The notes beneath the pieces are model-generated. The model searched no databases. It was given only the letters and a program-made list of their open reading frames with translations, and had not been told where the DNA came from. A program made the translations under genes and the position numbers. Positions 56,098 through 64,000 of a DNA stretch of 64,000 nucleotides are shown here, in pieces (position 1 is the first letter of the stretch; each line of letters opens with the position of its first letter). Source of the stretch: Mycobacterium sp. MS1601 (GTDB lineage Bacteria; Actinomycetota; Actinomycetes; Mycobacteriales; Mycobacteriaceae); NCBI RefSeq assembly GCF_001984215.1, contig NZ_CP019420.1, positions 5,518,001 to 5,582,000 of the forward strand. The letters run 5' to 3'.

Positions 56098-57868
56098 CGG
56101 CGAGCTCCGGCTGCAATGCCGGCACCGGAACGCCGGCCCTCAGGAAGCTGCCCGTACGGGTGACACCCACCAGGTCGGTGGCTTGGCCGTGGCGGAAAAC
56201 CGTTGCCCCGCCCACCAATACGGCCGCCACCGTGGCGTCGTTGCGATTCACCATCCGCGACAACCCGCCGTACTGGGCCACCTTCTCCTCGGCGTAGTCA
56301 TCGAGTGAGGCGTCCAACTTCTCCGGATCGATGACCACCAGGTCGGCACGATCGCCGAGACGCAGGTGTCCGGCGTCGATGCGGTACCAGTCGGCCAGCT
56401 CACCGGTGAGCCGGTGCACTGCTGCCTCTATGGTCATGAACTCCCGGCCCGCCCGTTCGGCGTCGCGGACGTGGCGCAGCAGACGCAGGCCCATGTTGTA
56501 GAAAGCCATGTTCCTCAGGTGTGCGCCGGCATCCGAGAATCCCATCTGCACACCGGGTTCGGCGGCCAGCTTCTTGAGTACCTCGGGGCGGTGATTGGAG
56601 ATGGTGGTGCGCCAGCGCAGCGCTCGCCCGTGCTCGAGCACCAGGTCCAGGAACGCGTCCACCGGATGCAAACCGCCACGGTCGGTGCCCACCTGGCCGA
56701 AGGACTTCCCGATCACCGCAGGGTCCGGGCAGTCGACGATCTGGGCGTCGAAGAAGTCCCGGTGCCACACCCGGATGCCGAGCTTGCTCTCGTACTCCTT
56801 GCGGAACCGCCGGCGGTAAGTCTCGTCACGCATCAGCTCGTTGCGCTCGACCTCGTCGCGCAGATGCAGCGCCGCCGCACCTGCGCCGAACTCCTCGAAG
56901 ATCACCAGGTCTATGCCATCGGCATACACCTCGAAGGGCACCGGCAGGTGCTGCCAGCGGAAGTCGCCGCCGAAGCGGTTCACCACCGCTGCCAGCGGAC
57001 CCATGATCTTGACGGCATAGGGGTTGGCCTTCACATCGGCAGCTGAGAGCAAGCTGGTCTTGAGCTTCTTGCGGAACAGTCCCAGTGACTGGAACACCTG
57101 CGATCCGACGTTGACCGGATTCTCGATATCGGGGCCGGACTGCAGAACTCGGCCGCTGCGCCGTAGCAGTGACTTGAGCCGCCGCAGCTCGCGAGGCTTG
57201 GCGTAGGTGGACGGCAGAGTGCGTGAGCGACAGGTCTCGCCGTCGAGCTTGTCGAAAAGCAACTGCTGGGAGGACATTCCGACCATGCCGGCATCGATGG
57301 CCTCGGTCAGCATGGCCTCCATCCTGGCTTGCTCGGCGCGGGTGGGCCGCTCATCGGCGCGGGTGGCGCGCTCGAGGCCCATGGTTGCGGTGCGCATGTC
57401 GGAATGGCCGATGAAGGCACAGACATTGGGACCCAGCGGCCTTGCCTCGAGGGCGGCGATGTACTGCGTACAGGAGTTCCACGTCTTGTGTTGATTTACG
57501 GCCCCGATCACGTGTTCGCGTGGGATGGCCTCGACGCGGCCGAACAGGTCACCGGCGTCGGTGCCGTCGACGTACACCGTCGACAACGAGCACGATCCCA
57601 ACATGACGGTGGTGACACCGTGGCGCAGCGACTCCGCCAGCGCGGGCCCACCGAGCACCTCGACGTCGTAGTGCGTGTGGATGTCGATGAGACCGGGCAG
57701 CACCCACTGGCCTGCGGCGTCGATCACCTGAGGACAGGCGGTGGCATCCAGGGGTTCGGCGCTGACGGCCGCGACGTGGCCATCGCGGATGCCTATGTCG
57801 CGGACCGCGGAAGGGGATCCGGAGCCGTCGAACCAGCGGCCACCGCGGATGATCGTGTCGTAGGTCAC
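56087..57868 (-). CDS. N-acyl-D-amino-acid deacylase-type amidohydrolase
   Basis: A 593-aa metal-dependent amidohydrolase of the D-aminoacylase/DAN group. TYDTIIRGGRWFDGSGSPSAVRDIGIRDGHV is the N-terminal beta domain, WVLPGLIDIHTHYDVEVL holds the HxH zinc motif, and FIGHSDMRTATMG, VQMGFSDAGAHLRNM (catalytic-type Asp and His) and GHLRLGDRADLVVIDPEKLD are conserved. The GTG at 57868 is chosen because the beta domain begins immediately; further upstream is promoter sequence. Likely cleaves an N-acyl or cyclic amide bond. It overlaps the SnoaL-like gene and is divergent from the dienelactone hydrolase. Confidence 0.87.
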   Translation of the reverse strand: MTYDTIIRGGRWFDGSGSPSAVRDIGIRDGHVAAVSAEPLDATACPQVIDAAGQWVLPGLIDIHTHYDVEVLGGPALAESLRHGVTTVMLGSCSLSTVYVDGTDAGDLFGRVEAIPREHVIGAVNQHKTWNSCTQYIAALEARPLGPNVCAFIGHSDMRTATMGLERATRADERPTRAEQARMEAMLTEAIDAGMVGMSSQQLLFDKLDGETCRSRTLPSTYAKPRELRRLKSLLRRSGRVLQSGPDIENPVNVGSQVFQSLGLFRKKLKTSLLSAADVKANPYAVKIMGPLAAVVNRFGGDFRWQHLPVPFEVYADGIDLVIFEEFGAGAAALHLRDEVERNELMRDETYRRRFRKEYESKLGIRVWHRDFFDAQIVDCPDPAVIGKSFGQVGTDRGGLHPVDAFLDLVLEHGRALRWRTTISNHRPEVLKKLAAEPGVQMGFSDAGAHLRNMAFYNMGLRLLRHVRDAERAGREFMTIEAAVHRLTGELADWYRIDAGHLRLGDRADLVVIDPEKLDASLDDYAEEKVAQYGGLSRMVNRNDATVAAVLVGGATVFRHGQATDLVGVTRTGSFLRAGVPVPALQPELADVG

Positions 57869-57897
57869 AGCACCAATAGAACCTGTTCCAGAAATCC

Positions 57898-57919
57898 GTG
57901 TCAACGAATTGGTGGACAC
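57898..57919. promoter_or_regulatory. Inverted repeat in divergent promoter region
   Basis: GTGTCAAC - GAATTG - GTGGACAC, 8-6-8 with a single mismatch, lies between the amidohydrolase (start 57868) and dienelactone hydrolase (start 58023) genes. It is TetR/GntR-like in form. No regulator gene is adjacent. Confidence 0.45.
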
Positions 57920-58022
57920 ATTCTCGATTATGTTCACTACACTCCGCCGAGCAAAACTGCCGATGCCGTCATCGCCGAGGTGTCCGTGCCGATAACCGGT
58001 TTGTGGGCCTACTTTGGACCCC

Positions 58023-58961
58023 ATGACGTCGCTGAAGCGCTACATCGCCGAAGAGATCGCCACCGACCACCTCGACGGCCTGATGCCGCGCCGCGAAGCG
58101 GTACGCCGCCTGGGCCTGCTCGGGATGTCGGCCGCCGCAGCCTCGGCTCTGATCGCTGCCTGCAGCGACGAGCGCGCCTACGAAGCGGGCGAGGAGGCCA
58201 ACCGAACCCAGCCGCCCGCACCGTCGACCACCACCACCACCACCGCCGAACCGCCGCCCGGCATGGCGAATGCCGTCGAGACCACCCCCATCACCTGGGC
58301 CGGCCCCGCCGGTGAACTGCAGGGTGCTTGGGCCCAGCCTGACGTGCCCGAGGGCGCGGTACTGGTGATCCACGAGAACAAGGGCCTCAACGACTGGACG
58401 CGCTCGGTGGTGGGCCGCCTCGCGGGGGCCGGTTACTCGGCGCTGGCTGTCGACTTGCTGTCCGCCCAGGGCGGTACGGCCACGTTCAGCGACCCCGCCG
58501 CCGCCACCGCTGCTCTGGGCGATATCGCCCCGGACGTGATGATCGCCGATCTCCGTTCCGGGCTCACCGAACTGGCCCGACGTGCCCCCGGACAAAAGCT
58601 GGCGGCCGTCGGTTTCTGCATGGGCGGCGGACTGGTGTGGCGGCTGCTGGCTGCCGGCGCGCCGGAACTGGCCGCTGCCGTCCCGTTCTACGGGCCGACG
58701 CCGGACAACCCGGACTTCGCCGGGTCGGCGAACGTCGCGGTGCTGGCGTTCTACGGAGCACTCGACAGCAGGGTCAACGCCACCGAGCCGGCCGCCAGCG
58801 CCGCGTTGGATGCCGCCGGAATGCCGCATGACGTCGTCATCGAACCCGGAGCGGACCACGCCTTCTTCAACGACACCGGGGAGCGTTACAACGCCGAGGC
58901 CGCCCTGGACGCATGGACACGGATGCAGGACTGGTTCGAGCAGTACCTGGGACCCGCTTAA
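58023..58961 (+). CDS. Dienelactone hydrolase-family lipoprotein
   Basis: A 312-aa exported alpha/beta hydrolase. An N-terminal PRREAVRRLGLLGMSAAAASALIAAC (about 22-47) has a twin-arginine-like start and a lipobox (LIAAC, Cys47), followed by a Thr/Pro linker. The dienelactone hydrolase domain has HENKG (Glu118), nucleophile Cys199 in GFCMGGG, Asp248 in ALDSR and His279 in DHAFFN. So it is anchored outside the membrane and hydrolyses an ester or lactone. The ATG at 58023 is used. Convergent with the Ddn-like gene (4-nt overlap). Confidence 0.88.
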   Translation: MTSLKRYIAEEIATDHLDGLMPRREAVRRLGLLGMSAAAASALIAACSDERAYEAGEEANRTQPPAPSTTTTTTAEPPPGMANAVETTPITWAGPAGELQGAWAQPDVPEGAVLVIHENKGLNDWTRSVVGRLAGAGYSALAVDLLSAQGGTATFSDPAAATAALGDIAPDVMIADLRSGLTELARRAPGQKLAAVGFCMGGGLVWRLLAAGAPELAAAVPFYGPTPDNPDFAGSANVAVLAFYGALDSRVNATEPAASAALDAAGMPHDVVIEPGADHAFFNDTGERYNAEAALDAWTRMQDWFEQYLGPA

Positions 58962-59311
58962 ACCGGATCCAAGGTCACCGTCACCGTCACCCGCCCCTTC
59001 GGGTCACGCACCGCGACCGCGAGGCCGGAGCGGTCGCCCTCGGGCAGATGTATGGTCAACGGTGCTCCCGCGCCGAGGAAGTTTCGCCACCAGTTCTTCT
59101 GGTCAGGCATCCCCACCCAGATGGTTACGGTGTCGCCGCGGCGTCGGTAGTTGACGGGAAGGGTGAATCGCTTGCCTGACTTACGCCCGGTGTAGCTGAT
59201 CTCGGTGAACACCTTCCGCATCGCCGTCCCCACCACCGGGACGTGCGTCAGTGCGGTGACGCCAGAATTGACCACATTGACCACTGAACGAACCGGCCCG
59301 CCGAATGCCAT
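58958..59311 (-). CDS. Deazaflavin-dependent nitroreductase-family protein (Ddn-like)
   Basis: A 117-aa Ddn/DUF385 relative: GRKSGKRFTLPVNYRRRGDTVTIWVGMPDQKNWWRNFLGAGAPLTIHL holds the GRKSG phosphate motif and N-W-W-R-N-F segment. This is the shortest of the four paralogues, of the type that may bind F420 or haem-like ligands. The start MAFGGPVRS at 59311 is chosen because it fits the family; it is 29 nt from the divergent TesB start. Substrate unknown. Confidence 0.82.
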   Translation of the reverse strand: MAFGGPVRSVVNVVNSGVTALTHVPVVGTAMRKVFTEISYTGRKSGKRFTLPVNYRRRGDTVTIWVGMPDQKNWWRNFLGAGAPLTIHLPEGDRSGLAVAVRDPKGRVTVTVTLDPV

Positions 59312-59340
59312 CAAAAACCTCCTGTTGCATGATGCGCGAG

Positions 59341-60144
59341 ATGACTTCCACACTGCCCGAAGTGCTCGCCACCCTCGAACTCCACCGAGTCAACCAGACT
59401 TCGGCCGCCGCGTCGTTCAGAGGCGCCCAGCTCGACGGGCCCGCGCATCACATCCTGGGCGGCCACATCGGAGCCCAGGCCCTGCTGGCCGCCGCGAAGA
59501 CCGTGCCGCCCGACCGCGCCGCACGCAGTCTGCACGTCCAGTTCCTGCGCAGCGGCGACGCCCGAAGACTCGTCGACTTCGAGGTCACCACCCTGCACGA
59601 CGGCGGCAGCTTCTCCACCCGCCGCACCACCGCCCGCCAGGACGGCGCCATTCTGCTGGAGGCCACCGTCTCGTTCAGCAAGGCCGCGGCCGAGGACGCC
59701 ACCTATCAGCCGGTCATGCCCGCAGTGCCGCAACCGGATTCGCTGAAGCCGTGGCCGCGTCCCGGCGTCTGGTCCAGCCTGGAGTGGTTCGAGCGGCGCA
59801 CCGTGCCCGACGGACCGGGGGTCCGGCTGTGGTGGCGCCCCGACGGTGAGCCACCGTCGGATCCGTTGCTCACCACAGCGTTGGTGGCCTACCTGTCGGC
59901 GGTCACTCCGATGGAGGCTGCGCTGGCAGCGCGATCGGGGGCAGACGTCGCCACCATCTCGCCGATGCTGGACCACTCGCTGTGGTGGCACGGCACGGCG
60001 GATCTGGCGGATTGGCTCTACTACGAGCAGGATTCGGCCAGCAGCGCCCACCGCAGGGCGCTGACCACCGGACGGATGTTCCGCCGCGACGGCACTCTGG
60101 TGTGTTCGACGGCGCAGGAGCTGTACTTCCCGCCCGCCCGCTGA
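59341..60144 (+). CDS. Acyl-CoA thioesterase (TesB-type, double hotdog)
   Basis: A 267-aa TesB/acyl-CoA thioesterase II-like protein. HILGGHIGAQALLAAAKTVPPDRAARSLHVQFLRSGDARRLVDFEVTTLHDGGSFSTRRTTARQDG is hotdog domain one (SLHVQFLRSGD, SFSTRR signature). The second domain ends with TLVCSTAQELYFPP, the typical C-terminus. ATISPMLDHSLWWHG contains the catalytic-type Asp/His region. It hydrolyses acyl-CoA to free acid and CoA. The ATG at 59341 has a CATGAT box 7 nt upstream. Confidence 0.88.
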   Translation: MTSTLPEVLATLELHRVNQTSAAASFRGAQLDGPAHHILGGHIGAQALLAAAKTVPPDRAARSLHVQFLRSGDARRLVDFEVTTLHDGGSFSTRRTTARQDGAILLEATVSFSKAAAEDATYQPVMPAVPQPDSLKPWPRPGVWSSLEWFERRTVPDGPGVRLWWRPDGEPPSDPLLTTALVAYLSAVTPMEAALAARSGADVATISPMLDHSLWWHGTADLADWLYYEQDSASSAHRRALTTGRMFRRDGTLVCSTAQELYFPPAR

Positions 60145-60220
60145 CCCTGTTCACCGGAGATTCACCCACCGGCCGACGGGCCGTTGTTGACCGCACACGC
60201 CTGACCGTTGGAATGCAGTC

Positions 60221-61333
60221 ATGCGGGTCGTCCAGGTGGCCAACTTCTACGGGCCCCGATCCGGGGGACTACGGACAGCGGTGGATCGGCTGGGCGCTGA
60301 GTACTGCTCGGCCGGCCACGAGGTCTACCTCCTCGTTCCCGGGGCGCAGGCCTCGCGCAGCGAGCTGGCCTCCGGTGTGGTGCGGGTGTCGGTGGCCGCC
60401 AGCAAGATTCCCTTCACCGGCGGCTACCGGGCGGTCATGCCCCGTCCCGTCACCGATCTGCTGGAGCAGTTGGCGCCCGACGCCATCGAGGTGTCCGACC
60501 GGTTCACCCTGCGCGGCCTGGGTAGGTGGGGGAGTCGTCACGGTGTCACCACGGTGATGATCTCCCATGAACGACTGGACCGGCTCACCGGGCAGGTCCT
60601 GCCTGAGCGTATTGCGCGCCGCGCCGCCGACATCGCCAACCGCCGTACCGCCGCTGATTACGACACGGTGTTGTGCACCACGGCGTTCGCCCGCGAGGAA
60701 TTCGACCGGATCGGCGCCAACAATGTGGTGACCGTGCCACTCGGAGTCGATCTGGAACTCTTCCATCCGCGCCGCTACTGCGCCGACATGCGGGGGCAAT
60801 GGGCCACCCCCGAGCAATTGCTGCTGGTGCACTGCGGCAGGCTCTCGATCGAGAAGAGAGTGGACAGAAGTATCGATACCGTTGCCGCACTGCTGGATTC
60901 GGGAATCGACGCCAGGCTGGTGATAGTCGGCGACGGTCCGCTTCGGCCCCGGCTGCAACGCCAGGCGGCGCGACTTCCGGTGGACTTCACCGGCTTCATC
61001 GACCGCAGGGAGACAGTGGCGGCCTTCCTGGCCACCGCAGACATCGCGCTGGCACCCGGCCCGCATGAAACCTTTGGGCTGGCGGCGTTGGAAGCGCTGG
61101 CATGTGGAACACCCGCGGTGGTGTCGCGGACATCAGCGCTCACCGAGGTGCTCACCACCGACAGCGGAGCCTGGGCTGACAACGACCCGCAAGCCATCGC
61201 CGCGGCCGTGGGGGACATCCTCGGCAGGCCCGTTCAGCAGCGCAGAAACGCCGCACGCAGACAGGCCGAACGGTTTACCTGGCCCGGCTCGGCGCAGGGA
61301 ATGCTGCTGGCTCTCGGCGGCGGGCGGGTGTGA
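60221..61333 (+). CDS. GT4-family glycosyltransferase, PimC-like mannosyltransferase
   Basis: A 370-aa GT-B glycosyltransferase. The N-terminal VVQVANFYGPRSGGLRTAVDRLG is the acceptor-side GGLRTA loop; VTVPLGVDLELFHP, HCGRLSIEKRVDRSIDTVAALL, LVIVGDGPLRPRLQRQ, and PGPHETFGLAALEALACGTPAVV with the E-x7-E motif (EtfGlaalE) bind the sugar nucleotide. This resembles the PimC-type mannosyltransferase of phosphatidylinositol mannosides found in some mycobacteria. Exact acceptor not proven. Start ATG 60221. Confidence 0.8.
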   Translation: MRVVQVANFYGPRSGGLRTAVDRLGAEYCSAGHEVYLLVPGAQASRSELASGVVRVSVAASKIPFTGGYRAVMPRPVTDLLEQLAPDAIEVSDRFTLRGLGRWGSRHGVTTVMISHERLDRLTGQVLPERIARRAADIANRRTAADYDTVLCTTAFAREEFDRIGANNVVTVPLGVDLELFHPRRYCADMRGQWATPEQLLLVHCGRLSIEKRVDRSIDTVAALLDSGIDARLVIVGDGPLRPRLQRQAARLPVDFTGFIDRRETVAAFLATADIALAPGPHETFGLAALEALACGTPAVVSRTSALTEVLTTDSGAWADNDPQAIAAAVGDILGRPVQQRRNAARRQAERFTWPGSAQGMLLALGGGRV

Positions 61334-61427
61334 CACCGGTTTGGTGGGCGTAGATCGGGGCACCCCGCCTTATTGACGGGGCCGTGCCTCTTTGCGGCCC
61401 ACCCGACCGAGCGAAAGAGGAACCGAG

Positions 61428-61811
61428 ATGGATACCACCGTGTGGATCGTCGTCGCCGTCGTCGCGGTGCTGCTGGTGCTGGCAGTGGTGGCTTACGCGG
61501 GCCGCAACCGCCGCAACAAACAACTCCACGGCCAAGCCGAACAGATCCGCGAAGAAGTGCACACCGAGACCGTCAAGGTGCAGCGGCGAGAGGCGCTGGC
61601 CGAGGAAACCGCCGCCAAAGCCCGTGCGGCACAGGCAGAAGCAGAGGCCAAGGCAGCCGAGGCCAAGCGGTTGGCCGAACGCGCCGACGTTCACCGCGAC
61701 GCCGTCGTGACCTCGCGCGAGGATCTCGAGGAGCGACGCGCTCACGCCGATTCCATCGACCCCCGCGTCAAACAGAGCGACCCCGCGCCGCACGAGACAA
61801 ACGCCCGCTGA
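61428..61811 (+). CDS. Single-pass membrane protein with coiled coil
   Basis: A 127-aa protein: one N-terminal helix (TVWIVVAVVAVLLVLAVVAYA), a basic RNRRNK stop-transfer segment, then a charged alanine/glutamate-rich coiled coil (about 35-105; repeated AxAxAEAEAKAAEAKRLAERA). Only the helix anchors it; the rest is cytosolic. AAAGAGGAA upstream of the ATG at 61428 is a good ribosome site. Similar mycobacterial proteins are annotated as hypothetical. Unknown function. Confidence 0.75.
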   Translation: MDTTVWIVVAVVAVLLVLAVVAYAGRNRRNKQLHGQAEQIREEVHTETVKVQRREALAEETAAKARAAQAEAEAKAAEAKRLAERADVHRDAVVTSREDLEERRAHADSIDPRVKQSDPAPHETNAR

Positions 61812-61843
61812 CCGGCGCTCTCCAGCCGGCTGCTTCGTGGCAG

Positions 61844-63151
61844 CTAGGGCACCGCGGGGGTGTGAGCAGTGCCCAGCTGCACCGGCAACGTCGACCACCC
61901 CCGCAGCACCCGGGTGTCGCGGCGGGTTCCCGCCGCCGCGACGGCCACGTCCGGGAACCGGGCGAAGAAAGCCGACAGGCCCACCTCGCCTTCGGCGCGG
62001 GCCAGCGCCGCACCCAAGCAGAAGTGTCTGCCTCCGGAAAACGACAGATGCCTACCGGCATTGGGTCGGGTGACGTCGAACCGATGAGGGTCGGCGAACA
62101 CCTCGGGATCGCGGTTGGCGGCCGCGAGGTAGAGGATCACCATCTCGCCGCGCTGCACCACTGTTCCTGCAACTTCGGTGTCGGTGCGGGCGATGCGCGC
62201 GCTGAGCTGCACAGGTGAGTCCACCCGCAGCACCTCCTCGACGGCATTCGCCCAGTGCTGCGGCTGCTGTTGCAGCAACTCCAGCTGGTCGGGGTGGTCG
62301 ATCAGCAGGCGAATGCCGTTGCCCAGCAGGTTGACCGTGGTCTCGAAACCCGCCGCCAGCACCAGCCCAGCCACCGCCCGCAACTCCTCGTCGGAGAGCA
62401 CGGCGTCGGCGTCGGAGGCCCGGATGAGATCGCTCAACAGGTTGTCGCCCGGCTGTCGGCGCAGCCGGTCGAGATGCTGGCCCAACCAGGTGTTGAATCC
62501 CGCCAGACCGGTTTCCACGCGCTGGTACTGCTGCCACGACAGCCCGATGTCCAGACTGGGCGCAGCCAGCTCACCGAACTGCAGCACCTGGGCGCGGTCG
62601 CTTTCGGGTACTCCCAGGATGTCGCTGATGACCGCAACCGGTAACCGGGCGCAGTACCGGTGCACGATGTCGACCGGCTCGGATTCGGCGGCCAGCTCGT
62701 CGAGCAGCGCCTCCGCGGTGTGTTGGACTCGCTCTCGCAGCGCACTCACGGCCCGGGTGGTGAACACCGAGGACACGGTTTTGCGGTAGCGGGTGTGCTC
62801 GGGCGGCTCCACCGCGAGCAGCGACGGTGGCCGCAGCGGATGCAACAGCCCGGTCCGGGTGCGCTCTTCGAGTCGGCGCAGTGGGCGGGGCAGATTGGCG
62901 CCCAACTCGATCACCCGGAAGTCGTCGGAGCGCAAGAGCTGGTGTGCCACAGCATGATCGACGGTCAGGTAGCTGACCCGACAGCGGATCAACGGACCCT
63001 GCGGACGCAGTTCGTCGTAGAAGGGTATGGGGTTGGCGCGCACCGCGGGATCGGCGACCAGGCGACCCTGCGGGTCGCCCCGACGGGCAGCCAATCCCGC
63101 GATCACCCGCACCACGCCGTGCATCGCCAGCCAGTGCAATCGTTGTCTCAC
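61844..63151 (-). CDS. Cytochrome P450, CYP140-like
   Basis: A 435-aa soluble P450 monooxygenase. Features: the I-helix AGFETTVNLLGNG (oxygen-activating), the K-helix EEVLR, the meander PHRFDVTRPNAGRHLSF, and the haem loop FSGGRHFCLGAALAR with Cys378. The position downstream of glnA3/Rv1879-like genes and the length fit CYP140 (Rv1880c, 438 aa). I use GTG at 63151, with GGAGG at 63158-63162, instead of a GTG 30 nt further upstream that lacks a ribosome site. Needs a ferredoxin/reductase; the redox partner is not local. Substrate unknown. Confidence 0.87.
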   Translation of the reverse strand: MRQRLHWLAMHGVVRVIAGLAARRGDPQGRLVADPAVRANPIPFYDELRPQGPLIRCRVSYLTVDHAVAHQLLRSDDFRVIELGANLPRPLRRLEERTRTGLLHPLRPPSLLAVEPPEHTRYRKTVSSVFTTRAVSALRERVQHTAEALLDELAAESEPVDIVHRYCARLPVAVISDILGVPESDRAQVLQFGELAAPSLDIGLSWQQYQRVETGLAGFNTWLGQHLDRLRRQPGDNLLSDLIRASDADAVLSDEELRAVAGLVLAAGFETTVNLLGNGIRLLIDHPDQLELLQQQPQHWANAVEEVLRVDSPVQLSARIARTDTEVAGTVVQRGEMVILYLAAANRDPEVFADPHRFDVTRPNAGRHLSFSGGRHFCLGAALARAEGEVGLSAFFARFPDVAVAAAGTRRDTRVLRGWSTLPVQLGTAHTPAVP

Positions 63152-63241
63152 CCGGGACCTCCGCCTCGTCTGTGCCTCCACGCTACGAGGACGTCGCCGA
63201 AGCTGCCAGCTACCCCGTGTGCTGCGGTATAGGCTCCGTGC

Positions 63242-63630
63242 ATGATGCGGCGTTTCGCGGCCCTGGTCTCTGTGATGGCGGCCGGTGTGCTCTCAGCCGT
63301 TCCCGCTTCCGCTGAGACGGCTGAGCCGACCGAGTGCGCCTACACCCTGAGCGCGCCCTACGTCGTCGAGGTCGCAGGCACAAAAATGGTGACGGCCACC
63401 ATGCAGCCCGCGGCGTGCCCATCCGCTGTCACCACTGTGCTGCAGGCATGCCTGTCCATCCCGGGCAAGGTGGGTCGCTGCGACAACAGCAACGGCATCA
63501 CCACGGCGCAGGTGTACCTCTCGCCCTACATCCCCGGACTGAACTACACCGCGCGCGGACGGGGATGCGCCGCGACCACCACGCCTCCGACGTCCTTCTG
63601 CACGTCGGTGGGGCCCACCTCTGCTGTTCT

Positions 63631-63634
<4 letters not shown>
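63242..63634 (+). CDS. Small secreted cysteine-containing protein
   Basis: A 130-aa exported protein: signal peptide MMRRFAALVSVMAAGVLSAVPASAETA with cleavage near ASA-E, then about 104 residues with six cysteines (CAYTLS, AACPSAV, QACLSIP, GRCDNS, RGCAATT, SFCTSV), so probably three disulfides. No known domain recognised. The tail overlaps the P450 stop by 4 nt (convergent). Location outside the membrane is well supported; role unknown. Confidence 0.75.

Positions 63635-64000
<366 letters not shown>

Overview
The window is high-GC, dense actinobacterial chromosome and reads as a fast-growing Mycobacterium (Mycolicibacterium type). The pointers are an apa-type Ala/Pro-rich secreted antigen, a DUF222/HNH '13E12' gene under a mycobacterial SOS box, many F420/deazaflavin-type oxidoreductases, cyp140-like and glnA3-like genes, a bfrA gene with IdeR boxes, and a full-length lon (known in M. 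smegmatis, absent from M. tuberculosis). From memory, the order of the core genes follows M. tuberculosis Rv1855c to Rv1880c: LLM oxidoreductase, SDR, apa, small membrane protein, CaiB fusion, thiolase-like protein, ferredoxin-reductase-like protein, DUF1810, bfrA, MFS pump, glnA3, amidohydrolase, cyp140. The modABC genes that precede apa in M. tuberculosis are missing here. Several accessory blocks are inserted.

Layout. 1-4.6 kb: LLM and SDR oxidoreductases, a frameshifted apa, a GlsB-type membrane protein, an Acg-type nitroreductase and a frameshifted CPBP protease. 4.7-12.5 kb: phosphoketolase, then a CaiB/aldehyde dehydrogenase/thiolase-like catabolic run. 12.5-21.4 kb: an accessory block sitting between the Rv1867-like and Rv1869c-like genes. 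It holds a Ddn-like protein, a GltP-type symporter, a LacI-SIS-kinase sugar module with a doubled palindromic operator, and a tightly overlapping three-gene operon (DUF559-type nuclease, winged-helix protein, dual AAA/HerA ATPase) that looks like a DNA-processing or defence system. 21.4-26.2 kb: redox genes and an HxlR regulator. 26.2-32.2 kb: lon, a MscS-like channel with a cyclic-nucleotide fold, and a membrane cyclase. 32-36.7 kb: DUF1810, Ddn-like, GH13, deaminase and TPR genes. 36.8-38.1 kb: a decayed 13E12 gene.

38.2-43 kb: a nitrogen-scavenging operon (GntR, allophanate-hydrolase-like amidase, biuret-hydrolase-like enzyme, NCS2-type permease) with matching operator sites. 43-47.6 kb: FUSC exporter, EthD-like protein, enoyl-CoA hydratase, bfd and bfrA. 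47.6-54.1 kb: xylulokinase, MFS pump, CMD protein, glnA3 and amidohydrolase. 54-64 kb: membrane pair with MarR, SnoaL-like protein, D-aminoacylase-like amidohydrolase, dienelactone hydrolase, Ddn-like protein, TesB thioesterase, GT4 mannosyltransferase, cyp140-like P450, a small secreted protein and the end of a second P450.

Two themes recur. Many start codons lie 6-8 nt after a TANNNT -10 box, the mycobacterial leaderless arrangement. Also, at least three frameshifts look like one missing C in a C-run, so some 'pseudogenes' may be sequencing or assembly errors. I saw no tRNA, rRNA, CRISPR array, integrase or insertion sequence. No stretch longer than 300 bases lacks a gene or gene remnant; the longest true intergenic gap is 46838-47090.
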